Assembly (NCBI RefSeq): GCF_001729485.1
Contig: NZ_CP017157.1
Coordinates: forward strand, 1,302,001 to 1,366,000
Length of the DNA stretch: 64,000 nt
Reading direction: 5' to 3'
Source: Streptomyces lydicus
Lineage (GTDB): Bacteria; Actinomycetota; Actinomycetes; Streptomycetales; Streptomycetaceae
A program made the translations under genes and the position numbers. The notes below the pieces were generated by a model, which worked only from the letters and a program-made list of their open reading frames with translations, had not been told where the DNA came from and made no database searches. Shown piece by piece: positions 1 to 8,234 of this stretch. The number at the start of each line of letters is the position of its first letter. Position 1 is the stretch's first letter.

Positions 1-290
1 AGCGGGGCGTGGAGCTGGCCGTCATCAAGCAGGGGCCCAAGGGGGTGCTGGCGGTGCACCGCGACGGGCGGGTCGCGGAGGTGCCGCCCACGCCGGTCGA
101 GGTGGTGAACGGCCTCGGAGCCGGGGACGCCTTCGGCGGGGCGCTGTGCCACGGGCTGCTCTCCGGCTGGGACCTGGAGCCGATGATGCGGTACGCCAAC
201 GCCGCCGGCGCCCTCGTCGCCACCCGCCTCGCCTGCTCCTCCGCGATGCCCACGGTCGAGGAAGTCGAGGCGTTCCTCGCGGGGCGGTGA
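1..290 (+). CDS. iolC: 5-dehydro-2-deoxygluconokinase, C-terminal part (cut by window start)
   Basis: The reading frame is open from the first base and ends at TGA 288-290, so only about the last 96 residues of a PfkB-family sugar kinase are present. The PfkB signature 2 is clear: NGLGAGDAFGGAL holds the GAGD anion hole and the catalytic Asp. IolC phosphorylates 2-deoxy-5-keto-gluconate in myo-inositol breakdown. The specific name rests on the genes that follow (aldolase, iolB, iolD, mmsA) and on a local sequence typical of IolC; the motif alone would fit any ribokinase-like enzyme. The real start lies before the window. Confidence 0.85.
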   Translation, partial: RGVELAVIKQGPKGVLAVHRDGRVAEVPPTPVEVVNGLGAGDAFGGALCHGLLSGWDLEPMMRYANAAGALVATRLACSSAMPTVEEVEAFLAGR

Positions 291-324
291 GAGTCCGCCG
301 CGGCCGCCGCGCGGCGACCGCGGC

Positions 325-384
325 GAGCCCGTACCGCTCCCGACGAGCCCGTCCCGCTCCCGACGAGCCCACCCCGCTCCCGGT
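325..384. repeat. Tandem 20-bp repeat, three units, in the iolC-aldolase gap
   Basis: Three consecutive 20-bp units begin GAGCCC at 325, 345 and 365 and share the core CCGCTCC. Unit 2 differs from unit 1 at one base; unit 3 differs at a few. The repeat lies in the 282-bp gap (291-572) between iolC and the aldolase gene. I see no gene in that gap. Confidence 0.8.
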
Positions 385-572
385 GAGGTCCCGCACCACT
401 CCACGCCAGGCCCGCACCACCCCGGCACGGCCCCGGGCCCCCAACGGCCGCCGCGCACCGGGTCACCGCCCCCCTCCGCACCGTCCGGCCACGCCCGCGC
501 GGCCCGCATCCCCGGCACCCGCCCGCCGCGCCACCCCGCCCCACCCACGCCCTCAAGAAGGTGAGTTGAGCC

Positions 573-1460
573 TTGACCCCTCGGATCAGTGACCTCACGA
601 CGCTGCGGGCCCGGCGGCCCGGGGCCGTCGCGGAGGCCGCCGCCCGCCGCACCCGTCGGCCGCTCATCGGTGACAGCGGCCGGCTGATGATCGTCGCCGC
701 GGACCACCCGGCGCGCGGCGCGCTCGCGGTCGGCGACCGGCAGCTCGCCATGGCCAACCGCCTCGACCTGCTGGAACGTCTGGTGCTGGCGTTGTCGCGG
801 CCCGGCGTGGACGGGGTGCTCGCCACCGCCGACATCCTGGAGGACCTGCTGCTGCTCGGCGCCCTCGAAGGCAAGGTCGTCATGGGGTCGATGAACCGGG
901 GCGGTATCGCGGGGGCCTCGTTCGAGATGGACGACCGGTTCACCGGGCACCGGCCGCAGGACCTGGTCCGGCTGCGGTTCGACGCGGGCAAGCTGCTGCT
1001 GCGCATCGACTACGACGATCCCGGTTCGCTGACCACGATGGAGGCCACCGCCCGCGCCGTCGACGCGATGGCCGAGCGGGAACTGCCCGTCTTCGTCGAG
1101 CCGTTCCTTTCCTCCCGGATAGACGGCAGGGTCCGCAACGACCTCAGCCCCGAGGCCGTGACCCGCTCCGTCGCCATCGCCTCCGGTCTCGGTGGCACCT
1201 CCGCGTACACCTGGCTCAAACTGCCGGTCACCGACGACCCCGACGCGATGGCCCGGGTCTGCGAGACCACCACCCTGCCGACGGTGCTGCTCGGCGGCGA
1301 CATCGGCAGCACCGTCGGCGAGCAGGAAGCCGCCTACGAGAAGTGGCGCAAGGCGCTGCGGCTGCCGACCGTGCAGGGGCTGGTCGTCGGCCGCTCCCTG
1401 CTCTACCCGGCCGACGGGGATGTCGCGGCCGCCGTGGACACCGCCGTGGGCCTGCTGTGA
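573..1460 (+). CDS. Class I aldolase-type (beta/alpha)8 barrel protein of inositol catabolism
   Basis: 295 residues, resembling the Cgl0158-type barrel family found in actinobacterial iol clusters and related to DeoC/Fba-type class I aldolases. The segments MIVAADHPARGAL, VFVEPFLS, TWLKLPV and LLGGDIGS fit successive barrel strands, and the Lys in WLKLP is the natural Schiff-base candidate. Between iolC and iolB it may cleave the IolC product into dihydroxyacetone phosphate and malonate semialdehyde (the IolJ step); that is inference. The start is TTG 573, chosen because AGAAGGTGAG ends 7 bases upstream and no in-frame ATG or GTG fits as well. iolB follows after 30 bp, so the genes probably share a transcript. 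Confidence 0.8.
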   Translation: MTPRISDLTTLRARRPGAVAEAAARRTRRPLIGDSGRLMIVAADHPARGALAVGDRQLAMANRLDLLERLVLALSRPGVDGVLATADILEDLLLLGALEGKVVMGSMNRGGIAGASFEMDDRFTGHRPQDLVRLRFDAGKLLLRIDYDDPGSLTTMEATARAVDAMAERELPVFVEPFLSSRIDGRVRNDLSPEAVTRSVAIASGLGGTSAYTWLKLPVTDDPDAMARVCETTTLPTVLLGGDIGSTVGEQEAAYEKWRKALRLPTVQGLVVGRSLLYPADGDVAAAVDTAVGLL

Positions 1461-1490
1461 ACGACGCGACTTCCGCAGGAGACTCGACTT

Positions 1491-2480
1491 ATGGGTACTG
1501 AATTCCATCTGAGGGCCGGGGCCGCGGCCGCGGGGCCGTACGCCGTGGACATCGACCCGGAGCGGGCCGGCTGGGGGTACTCCTCGCTGCGGGTCCTCGA
1601 CCTGCCGCCCGGTGGCCACCACTCCTTCGCCACCGGGGACAGCGAGTGGATCGTGCTGCCGCTGTCCGGCGGCTGCACGGTGCGCACCGACGGCGGCGAG
1701 GTCTTCGAACTGACCGGCCGGGAGGACGTGTTCAGCGGCGTCACGGACTTCGCCTACGTGCCGAGGGACGCGCACGTGCAGATCACCAGCGGGGCGGGCG
1801 GCCGCTTCGCGCTGACCGGGGCGCGCTGCGCACACCGGCTGCCGGCCCGCTACGGGGCCGCTTCCGACGTGCCGGTGGAGCTGCGCGGCAGCGGCTCCTG
1901 TTCGCGGCAGGTCAACAACTTCGGCGCGGCCGGCACGTTCGCCTGCGACAAGCTCATCGCGGTGGAAGTGCTCACCCCCGGCGGCAACTGGTCCTCCTAC
2001 CCGCCGCACAAGCACGACGAGTGCCGCCCCGGCGAGGAGTCGGAGCTGGAGGAGATCTACTACTTCGAGATCGAGGCCGCGCACGGCACGGGCGGGGTCG
2101 GCTACCAGCGCGTCAGCCCGTCCGGGCGCGGCCGCGGCACCGATGTGCTGGCCGAGGTCCGCAGCGGGGACGCGGTGCTGATCCCCGACGGCTGGCACGG
2201 GCCGTCGATCGCCGCGCCCGGGCACGCCATGTACTACCTCAACGTCATGGCCGGCCCCGGCGAGACCCGCGAGTGGCTGATCTGCGACCACCCCGACCAC
2301 GGGTGGATCCGCGGCACCTGGCCGGAGCAGCCCGTCGACCCCCGTCTGCCGCTCTACGGAGCGCCCGCCGCTGAGGCGACGGCGGCCTCACCGGGCCCCG
2401 GAGCCGCAGGTTCCCCGGAAACCGCAGGACCCCCCGCCGCCCCCGGACTCCCCGAAGCGCCCGTAGGAGACGCCCGATGA
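1491..2480 (+). CDS. iolB: 5-deoxy-glucuronate isomerase
   Basis: IolB isomerises 5-deoxy-D-glucuronate to 2-deoxy-5-keto-gluconate, the IolC substrate. The 329-residue protein shows the bicupin pattern of the family: YPPHKHDE with its metal-binding His and Glu, followed by EEIYYFEI and VLIPDGWHGP. The last 40 or so residues, from about APAAEATAA onward, are an Ala/Pro/Gly tail beyond the usual end of IolB and are probably disordered. The ATG at 1491 follows GCAGGAGA with good spacing. Its stop overlaps the iolD start (ATGA), which indicates translational coupling. Confidence 0.93.
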   Translation: MGTEFHLRAGAAAAGPYAVDIDPERAGWGYSSLRVLDLPPGGHHSFATGDSEWIVLPLSGGCTVRTDGGEVFELTGREDVFSGVTDFAYVPRDAHVQITSGAGGRFALTGARCAHRLPARYGAASDVPVELRGSGSCSRQVNNFGAAGTFACDKLIAVEVLTPGGNWSSYPPHKHDECRPGEESELEEIYYFEIEAAHGTGGVGYQRVSPSGRGRGTDVLAEVRSGDAVLIPDGWHGPSIAAPGHAMYYLNVMAGPGETREWLICDHPDHGWIRGTWPEQPVDPRLPLYGAPAAEATAASPGPGAAGSPETAGPPAAPGLPEAPVGDAR

Positions 2481-4360
2481 ACGCCCCGACGACCCGCCGC
2501 CTCACGGTCGCGCAAGCCCTGGTCGAGTTCCTCGCCCACCAGTACACCGAGCGGGACGGCCGGCGGCACCGGCTGATCAGCGCCTGCTGGGGCATCTTCG
2601 GCCACGGCAACGTCGCCGGCATCGGCCAGGCCCTGCTGGAGTCCGGCGGTGCGCTGCCCTACCTCCAGGGCCGCAACGAACAGGCCATGGTGCACGCCGC
2701 CGTCGGCTACGCCCGGCAGCGCGACCGGCTCTCCGCGCAGGCCGTCACCACCTCCATCGGCCCGGGCGCCACCAACCTCGTCACCGGTGCCGCGCTCGCC
2801 ACCGTCAACCGCCTGCCGGTGCTGCTGCTGCCCGGCGACGTCTTCGCGACGCGGCCCGCCGATCCCGTCCTGCAGCAGCTCGAAGTCCCCTCCGCGGGCG
2901 ATGTGTCCGTCAACGACGCGCTGCGCCCGGTGTCGCGCTACTTCGACCGGGTCACCCGCCCCGAGGCGCTGATCCCGGCCGCCCTCCAGGCCGTGCGGGT
3001 GCTCGCCGACCCGGTCGACACCGGCGCGGTCACCCTGGCCCTGCCGCAGGACGTGCAGGCGGAGGCGTACGACTGGCCGGAGGAGTTCTTCGCCGACCGG
3101 GTGTGGCGGGTGACCCGGCCGGCTCCCGACGCCGACGCCCTCGCGGAGGCCGTGCACGCGATCCGCGGGGCCCGGCGGCCGCTGCTGATCGCAGGCGGCG
3201 GGGTGCACCACTCCGAGGCCGAGGACGCGCTGCGGACGTTCGCCGACGCCACCGGCATCCCGGTGGCCTCCACCCAGGCCGGCAAGGGCTCGCTGCGGTA
3301 CGACCATCCGGCGGACGTGGGCGGCATCGGCCACACCGGGACCGCCACCGCCGACGCGCTGGCCCGGGAGGCCGACCTGGTCATCGGGGTCGGCACCCGC
3401 TACACCGACTTCACCACCGCCTCGTCGACGCTGTTCGCCGCGCCCGGTGTCCGCTTCGTCAACCTCAACATCGCCCCCTTCGACGCGCACAAGCTCGGTG
3501 CCGCCTCCCTCGTCGCCGACGCCCGCGCCGGGCTCGAAGCGCTCACCGGGGCGCTGTCCGGGCACCGGGTGGCGGCGGCGTACGAGGCCGGCTACCGGGC
3601 GGCGAAGGAGGAGTGGGAGCGCCGGGTGGACGCCGCGTACGGCGCGGAGGACGACTCCGTACGGCCGTCCCAGACGCAGGTCCTCGGCGCGCTGGACGGC
3701 ATCGTCGACGACACCGACGTGATCCTCAACGCGGCCGGGTCGCTCCCCGGTGACCTGCACAAACTCTGGCGCGCCCGGTCCCGCCGGCAGTACCACCTGG
3801 AGTACGGCTACTCCTGCATGGGCTATGAGATCCCCGCCGCGATCGGGGTGCGGCTCGCCGCGCCGGACCGCCCGGTGTGGGCGCTGGTCGGCGACGGTAC
3901 GTATCTGATGAATCCCACCGAGATCGTCACCGCGGTGCAGGAGGGCGTCAACATCACCATCGTGCTGATCCAGAACCACGGCTACGCCTCCATCGGCGGC
4001 CTGTCCGAGGCGACCGGCGGCGAACGCTTCGGGACCGCGTACCGCTTCCGGGCCGGGGACGGCACGTACACCGGTGCGCCGCTGCCGGTGGACCTGGCCG
4101 CCAACGCCGCCTCGCTCGGCATGGACGTGCTGCGGGCGGCGACGGTCGGTGAGCTGCGTGCCGCGCTGGTGAAGGCGCGCGGCGCGAACCGGCCCACATG
4201 TGTCTATGTCGAGACCGAAACGGCTGACACTGTGCCGGGCGCGCCGGAGGCGCAAGCCTGGTGGGATGTACCTGTTGCCGAGACCGCGACACGTCCGGCG
4301 GCGGTCGCCGCCCGCGAGGCGTACGACCGGCACGCCGCCGGGCGCCGCCGCCACCTCTGA
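2477..4360 (+). CDS. iolD: 3D-(3,5/4)-trihydroxycyclohexane-1,2-dione acylhydrolase
   Basis: A 627-residue thiamine-diphosphate enzyme that opens the ring of 3D-trihydroxycyclohexane-1,2-dione to give 5-deoxy-glucuronate, the IolB substrate. The N-terminal pyrimidine domain has the activating Glu in QGRNEQAMVHAA. The middle domain is of the Rossmann type (RPLLIAGGGVHHSEA). The C-terminal PP domain has the metal/ThDP motif GDGTYLMNPTEI running to IQNHGYASIGGL. Length and domain order match the acetolactate-synthase-like family. The ATG start lies inside the end of iolB (4-bp overlap). Confidence 0.95.
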   Translation: MNAPTTRRLTVAQALVEFLAHQYTERDGRRHRLISACWGIFGHGNVAGIGQALLESGGALPYLQGRNEQAMVHAAVGYARQRDRLSAQAVTTSIGPGATNLVTGAALATVNRLPVLLLPGDVFATRPADPVLQQLEVPSAGDVSVNDALRPVSRYFDRVTRPEALIPAALQAVRVLADPVDTGAVTLALPQDVQAEAYDWPEEFFADRVWRVTRPAPDADALAEAVHAIRGARRPLLIAGGGVHHSEAEDALRTFADATGIPVASTQAGKGSLRYDHPADVGGIGHTGTATADALAREADLVIGVGTRYTDFTTASSTLFAAPGVRFVNLNIAPFDAHKLGAASLVADARAGLEALTGALSGHRVAAAYEAGYRAAKEEWERRVDAAYGAEDDSVRPSQTQVLGALDGIVDDTDVILNAAGSLPGDLHKLWRARSRRQYHLEYGYSCMGYEIPAAIGVRLAAPDRPVWALVGDGTYLMNPTEIVTAVQEGVNITIVLIQNHGYASIGGLSEATGGERFGTAYRFRAGDGTYTGAPLPVDLAANAASLGMDVLRAATVGELRAALVKARGANRPTCVYVETETADTVPGAPEAQAWWDVPVAETATRPAAVAAREAYDRHAAGRRRHL

Positions 4361-4398
4361 GCCCTGTTCGAAGTCGTCAGCCCAGAAAGGCCCCCCGC

Positions 4399-5892
4399 AT
4401 GAAGACCATCAGCCACTGGATCGGCGGCAAGCCCGTCGAGGGTGTCTCCGGCAACTTCGGCCCGGTCTACAACCCGGCCACCGGAGCGCAGGAGAAGCAG
4501 GTCGCCTTCGCCTCGGTCGACGAGGTCGACGCGGCCGTCCGCGCGGCGAAGGAAGCCTTCGCGTCGTGGGGCACCAGCTCGCTGGCCAAGCGCTCGTCGG
4601 TGCTGTTCAAGTACCGGGAGCTGGTGGACGCGCACCGCGAGGAGATCGCCCGGCTGATCACCGCCGAGCACGGCAAGGTGCACTCCGACGCGCTCGGTGA
4701 GGTCGCCCGCGGTCTGGAGATCGTCGAGCTGGCCTGCGGCATCCCCGAGAAGCTGAAGGGTGAACTGTCCACGCAGGTGTCCACCCGGGTGGACGTGGCG
4801 GCGATCCGCCAGTCGCTGGGTGTGGTGGCCGGCATCACGCCGTTCAACTTCCCGGCGATGGTGCCGATGTGGATGTTCCCGCTCGCCGTCGCCTGCGGCA
4901 ACACCTTCGTCCTCAAGCCGAGCGAGAAGGTGCCGAGCGCGGCCTTCAAGCTGGCCGAGCTGGCCGCCGAGGCGGGCCTGCCGGACGGCGTGCTGAACAT
5001 CGTCAACGGCGACAAGGTGGCCGTGGACGCGATCCTGGCGCACCCGGACATCGCCGCGGTGTCGTTCGTCGGTTCCACGCCCATCGCCCGTTACATCCAC
5101 ACCACCGGCACCGCCAACGGCAAGCGCGTGCAGGCGCTGGGCGGCGCCAAGAACCACATGCTGGTCCTGCCGGACGCCGACCTGGACCTGGCCGCGGACT
5201 CGGCGATCAACGCCGCGTACGGCTCGGCGGGTGAGCGCTGCATGGCGATCTCCGTCGTGGTCGCCGTCGGGGACACCGCCGACCCGCTGATCGGCAAGAT
5301 CAAGGAGCGCGCCGACAAGCTGCGGATCGGCCCGGGCGACGACCCGGCGTCCGAGATGGGCCCGCTGATCACCAAGGTGCACCGCGACAAGGTCGCCTCG
5401 TACGTCACGGGTGCGGCGGCCCAGGGCGCCGACGTCGTCATCGACGGCACCGGTTACACCGTCGAGGGGTACGAGGACGGCCACTGGATCGGCGTCTCGC
5501 TGCTGGACAACGTCACGCCCGAGATGGACGCCTACCGCGACGAGATCTTCGGCCCGGTGCTGTCCGTCGTGCGGGTGGAGACGTACGACGACGCCATCGC
5601 GCTGATGAACAACTCGCCGTGGGGCAACGGCACCGCGATCTTCACCCGGGACGGCGGCGCGGCCCGCCGCTTCCAGCTGGAGGTCGAGGCCGGGATGGTC
5701 GGCGTGAACGTGCCGATCCCGGTGCCGGTCGGCTACCACTCCTTCGGTGGCTGGAAGGACTCGCTCTTCGGCGACCACCACATCTACGGCAACGACGGCG
5801 TGCACTTCTACACCCGCGGCAAGGTCATCACGACCCGCTGGCCCGACCCGTCCGACGGCGGCATCAACCTGGGCTTCCCCAGCAACCACTGA
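4399..5892 (+). CDS. mmsA: Methylmalonate-semialdehyde dehydrogenase (CoA-acylating)
   Basis: 497-residue aldehyde dehydrogenase (IolA/MmsA). It converts malonate semialdehyde, the end product of the inositol route, to acetyl-CoA and CO2, and methylmalonate semialdehyde to propionyl-CoA. Family landmarks: NFPAMVPMWMFPLA, the cofactor-site LKPSEK, FVGSTPIARYI, and the catalytic Cys (about residue 281) in SAGERCMA. The ATG at 4399 is preceded by AGAAAGG; the open frame continues upstream to 4261 but those codons look like the intergenic stretch after iolD, 38 bp away. It is the last gene of the iol run, with a terminator 55 bp downstream. Confidence 0.95.
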   Translation: MKTISHWIGGKPVEGVSGNFGPVYNPATGAQEKQVAFASVDEVDAAVRAAKEAFASWGTSSLAKRSSVLFKYRELVDAHREEIARLITAEHGKVHSDALGEVARGLEIVELACGIPEKLKGELSTQVSTRVDVAAIRQSLGVVAGITPFNFPAMVPMWMFPLAVACGNTFVLKPSEKVPSAAFKLAELAAEAGLPDGVLNIVNGDKVAVDAILAHPDIAAVSFVGSTPIARYIHTTGTANGKRVQALGGAKNHMLVLPDADLDLAADSAINAAYGSAGERCMAISVVVAVGDTADPLIGKIKERADKLRIGPGDDPASEMGPLITKVHRDKVASYVTGAAAQGADVVIDGTGYTVEGYEDGHWIGVSLLDNVTPEMDAYRDEIFGPVLSVVRVETYDDAIALMNNSPWGNGTAIFTRDGGAARRFQLEVEAGMVGVNVPIPVPVGYHSFGGWKDSLFGDHHIYGNDGVHFYTRGKVITTRWPDPSDGGINLGFPSNH

Positions 5893-5946
5893 CGGACCCG
5901 GGCCGGGCCGCCGACCGGACCCCGGCGCCCGGCCCGCACCGACCCC

Positions 5947-5978
5947 GACCCCCTGCCGGCCCTCACCGGCAGGGGGTC
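5947..5978 (+). terminator. Terminator of the iol operon
   Basis: A perfect 13-bp stem (5947-5959 with 5966-5978) around a 6-base loop, 54 bp after the mmsA stop and without a long T tract, as is usual in streptomycetes. Confidence 0.8.
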
Positions 5979-6064
5979 CGGCACGTCCGGGCGGCCGGGG
6001 CCGCCGGCGGGGAGCCGCCGTCGGACGGGAAAACCCAGGTCCGGGGGAGACCGGGGGCTGCCAC

Positions 6065-6075
6065 GTTGCTACCGT
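6065..6075 (+). promoter_or_regulatory. Candidate promoter -10 region (GTTGCTACCGT)
   Basis: TACCGT (6070-6075) fits the TAnnnT form of a main-sigma-factor -10 box and lies 37 bp before the start of the next gene. The same 11-mer with one change (GTTGCTACTGT) recurs at 7321-7331 before the next transcription unit. No convincing -35 hexamer is visible. Confidence 0.4.
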
Positions 6076-6112
6076 GCTCCCTCGCCGAGCATCGACACAC
6101 ACGGGGGACGAT

Positions 6113-7255
6113 ATGCAGCAACCGATGGCGCTCGCCAAGGGCGCCCGGCTCACCGGCGGGGTCCTGTGCCTGCTGTTCTTCCTCTTCACGGCCTACTGGC
6201 TGGCCGTTGACCTGGGCGAGTTCGGCGTCGACGGCCTGTGGGAGTCCTGGACGGGGGCCCGCCCCGGCGGCACCAACCAGGTCACCGGACCGTTCCACCT
6301 CGGCCTGGCCGCCGTCCAGTTGGCGGCCGCCTTCGCGGCCTTCGCCGGCCAACGGGTGGCCGGCGGGCTGCTGGCCGTCGCCACCACCTTCACCTTCGCC
6401 ACCGCCCTGCAGGCCCTCGTCAGCGTCGGCAACCACACCAGCGACGACAAGTGGTTCCTGCACGCCGAGACGAGCACCACCACCTTCGACGGGGTGTTCG
6501 TCAGCAGCGGCCTGCTGTTCCTGATGGCACTGGTCGCCGGTGTCGTGCTGCTCGCCGGGATGCGGTCCTGGCCGCGCGAGAAGCCCAGCGACCCGCCGAT
6601 GCGGCCGGCGCCGACGGCCGGAGTGGTGGCCGGTCTGCTGCTGGGCGCGATGGCGCTGTGCAACGTGGCGTGGCACGTCTACATGCTGGTGCAGGGCGGC
6701 AGCGGCTCCTTCGAGATGCTGTACCTCGGGCGGGGCGTCCTCAGTTCCCTGCTCAGCCTGTCGCCCGGCTGGTCGGCCGTGGTTTTCCTGGTGCTGACCG
6801 CGGTGGCCGCGCTCAACTGCCTGATGCGGGGCGGCGCGGCGCGCGGTCTGGCATTCGGGCTGGTGACGCTGTCGCTGCCCAGCGCGCTGCTCGCGGTGGT
6901 CGCGATGGCCAACGACGGTGCCCTCTTCGAGCTGAACCCGTCCATGCCGGGCCTGAGTGTCCTCAACGACCTCCAGCTGCTGCTGGACACCTTCGGTTCG
7001 CTGGCGCTGATCGCGTTGACGGTCCGCGGGGAGCCGGCTGCCCCCGCCTGGTATCCGCCGGTGCGGGGCCCGCAGTTCGCGGTGCCCGGCTTCGTGCCGC
7101 CCGGGCCGCAGGGCCCGCCGCCGGTCTGGCAGCCGCCGGCCGGTCCGGTTCCGCCGGTCAGCGGGCCGCCGATGCCGCCGCCCGGTGTCCCGCCGATGCC
7201 GCCCGGCACCCCGCCCCCGCCGCCGCAGGGCGGTTTCGGGCCGCCGCAGTACTGA
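6113..7255 (+). CDS. Multi-pass membrane protein with a Pro-rich C-terminal tail
   Basis: 380 residues, function not recognised. About seven hydrophobic segments can be seen, among them ARLTGGVLCLLFFLFTAYWLAV near the N-terminus, GPFHLGLAAVQLAAAFAAFAG, GLLFLMALVAGVVLLAGM, AGVVAGLLLGAMALCNVAW, WSAVVFLVLTAVAALNCL and LAFGLVTLSLPSALLAVVAM. The last 80 residues or so are Pro/Gly rich (PPGPQGPPPVWQPP and similar) and probably form a disordered cytoplasmic tail. The ATG at 6113 follows GGGGGA; upstream in-frame codons belong to the mmsA terminator region. It appears monocistronic, with its own promoter candidate and a hairpin after the stop. Confidence 0.75.
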   Translation: MQQPMALAKGARLTGGVLCLLFFLFTAYWLAVDLGEFGVDGLWESWTGARPGGTNQVTGPFHLGLAAVQLAAAFAAFAGQRVAGGLLAVATTFTFATALQALVSVGNHTSDDKWFLHAETSTTTFDGVFVSSGLLFLMALVAGVVLLAGMRSWPREKPSDPPMRPAPTAGVVAGLLLGAMALCNVAWHVYMLVQGGSGSFEMLYLGRGVLSSLLSLSPGWSAVVFLVLTAVAALNCLMRGGAARGLAFGLVTLSLPSALLAVVAMANDGALFELNPSMPGLSVLNDLQLLLDTFGSLALIALTVRGEPAAPAWYPPVRGPQFAVPGFVPPGPQGPPPVWQPPAGPVPPVSGPPMPPPGVPPMPPGTPPPPPQGGFGPPQY

Positions 7256-7263
7256 GGAGGCCC

Positions 7264-7293
7264 GCCGGGGCCGGACGTTCCGGCGGCCCCGGC
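7264..7293 (+). terminator. Hairpin after the membrane-protein gene
   Basis: A 9-bp stem (7264-7272 with 7285-7293), extended by 2 bp next to a small bulge, followed by AAAACAA. It starts 8 bp after the stop codon. Confidence 0.6.
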
Positions 7294-7320
7294 AAAACAA
7301 CTGGCCACGGAGCGCGCACC

Positions 7321-7331
7321 GTTGCTACTGT
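7321..7331 (+). promoter_or_regulatory. Candidate promoter -10 region (GTTGCTACTGT)
   Basis: TACTGT (7326-7331) is a plausible -10 box. A start near 7338 would give a leader of about 170 nt before the GNAT gene, containing a short ORF and two hairpins. It nearly duplicates the 11-mer at 6065-6075. Confidence 0.4.
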
Positions 7332-7383
7332 CCAGCGGCGCCGCACCGGCGCGTGGTCACGCACCACGGGACGAGGGAGGTTG

Positions 7384-7440
7384 ATGAATATGGCCCGCCA
7401 GACGCCGCATCAGCATGCCCTTGGCCGGGTCGCCGCCTGA
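7384..7440 (+). CDS. Putative 18-residue leader peptide
   Basis: ATG at 7384 follows a strong ribosome-binding site (GAGGGAGG, 4-5 bases upstream) and the frame reads MNMARQTPHQHALGRVAA before TGA 7438-7440. A second in-frame ATG follows at 7390. Two adjacent GC-rich hairpins begin one base after the stop, and the GNAT gene begins at 7508. A good SD on a tiny ORF followed at once by hairpins suggests a regulatory leader. The peptide is not strongly enriched in one amino acid (two His, two Gln), so the trigger, if any, is unknown. It does not match the cysteine-rich streptomycete leader peptides I know. Confidence 0.45.
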   Translation: MNMARQTPHQHALGRVAA

Positions 7441-7441
7441 G

Positions 7442-7480
7442 CCGGACGCCCGCGCGTCCGGGCCGCCGGGCGCCGCCCGG
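7442..7480 (+). promoter_or_regulatory. Tandem hairpins between leader ORF and GNAT gene
   Basis: Hairpin 1: a perfect 8-bp stem (7442-7449 with 7454-7461) and 4-base loop. Hairpin 2: a perfect 6-bp stem (7466-7471 with 7475-7480) and 3-base loop. They sit between the leader-ORF stop and the SD of the acetyltransferase, where attenuation or translational control would act. They could also be plain terminators. Confidence 0.45.
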
Positions 7481-7507
7481 TCGTCGCAGAACGACCAGGA
7501 GTGATAC

Positions 7508-8107
7508 GTGACTTCGCACCCTTCCCCGGACTCCGCCGCACCGGAGCCGTCGTCCCCCCTTTCTCCCGCATCGCCCGCATCTCCGGCTCCGGCTGCCTCC
7601 GCCGACTCCGGCTGCCCGACGGGCGGCGCGGATCTGCTGACCGCGCGGCTGGTGCTGCGGCCGTGGTCCGGCAGTGAGCTGGCCGCGGTCCTCGGCGGGC
7701 TGCGGCAGCCGCACTGGGCGGCCGACTACCCCGACGAGGGCGACCGCGTCATCGCCGGATTCACCGCCGGGCACCCGGAGGCCCGCGGCACCTACGGCCA
7801 GCGGCAGATCATCGAGCGGGCGAGCGGCCTGGTGGTCGGCGGCATCGGACTGTTCCCGCCGTCGGACGACGGCGACGTGGAGTTCGGCTACGGCGTCGTA
7901 CCGTCCCGGCGCGGCCGTGGCTACGCACCCGAGGCGGTCCGCGCCCTGGTGGCGTTCGCGCTGGCCGCGCCGGGCGTGCACACCGTGTACGCGGACGTCG
8001 AGCCGGCCAACCCCGCCTCCTGCCGGGTCCTGGAGAAGGCCGGGCTGGAGCGCTGCGCCGGCAGCGACGGGCTCGTGCGGTTCCGCGCGACGGCGCCCGT
8101 GGGATAG
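7508..8107 (+). CDS. GNAT-family N-acetyltransferase (RimJ/RimL-like)
   Basis: 199 residues. After a Ser/Pro/Ala-rich N-terminus of about 40 residues the acetyltransferase fold begins at ADLLTARLVLRPW. The acetyl-CoA-binding region is VEFGYGVVPSRRGRGYAPEAVRALVAFAL, where RRGRGY is the R/Q-x-x-G-x-G/A loop, and the C-terminal part NPASCRVLEKAGL is typical of RimJ/RimL and small-molecule acetyltransferases. The substrate cannot be told from sequence. The GTG start at 7508 is preceded by CAGGAG. It is followed by a very strong terminator, so it appears to be the only main gene of a transcript that may be leader-controlled. Confidence 0.8.
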   Translation: MTSHPSPDSAAPEPSSPLSPASPASPAPAASADSGCPTGGADLLTARLVLRPWSGSELAAVLGGLRQPHWAADYPDEGDRVIAGFTAGHPEARGTYGQRQIIERASGLVVGGIGLFPPSDDGDVEFGYGVVPSRRGRGYAPEAVRALVAFALAAPGVHTVYADVEPANPASCRVLEKAGLERCAGSDGLVRFRATAPVG

Positions 8108-8116
8108 CCGGCCGGC

Positions 8117-8156
8117 CCGCGCCTCCCGTACCGCGTTCGCGGTACGGGAGGCGCGG
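8117..8156 (+). terminator. Strong terminator after the GNAT gene
   Basis: A perfect 18-bp stem (8117-8134 with 8139-8156) closed by the loop GTTC, 9 bp after the stop. Confidence 0.85.
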
Positions 8157-8234
8157 ACCCTACTACCGGGGGAGCTGCCCGGGTTCGTTCGGGGGGACGG
8201 GGTGCCGGCGGGCAGCCGTCCCTAGGATTCCGGT

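Noticed and set aside
2354..4354. Long minus-strand frame opposite iolD
   Set aside because: iolD has the intact ThDP motifs; the antisense frame is a GC-driven shadow.
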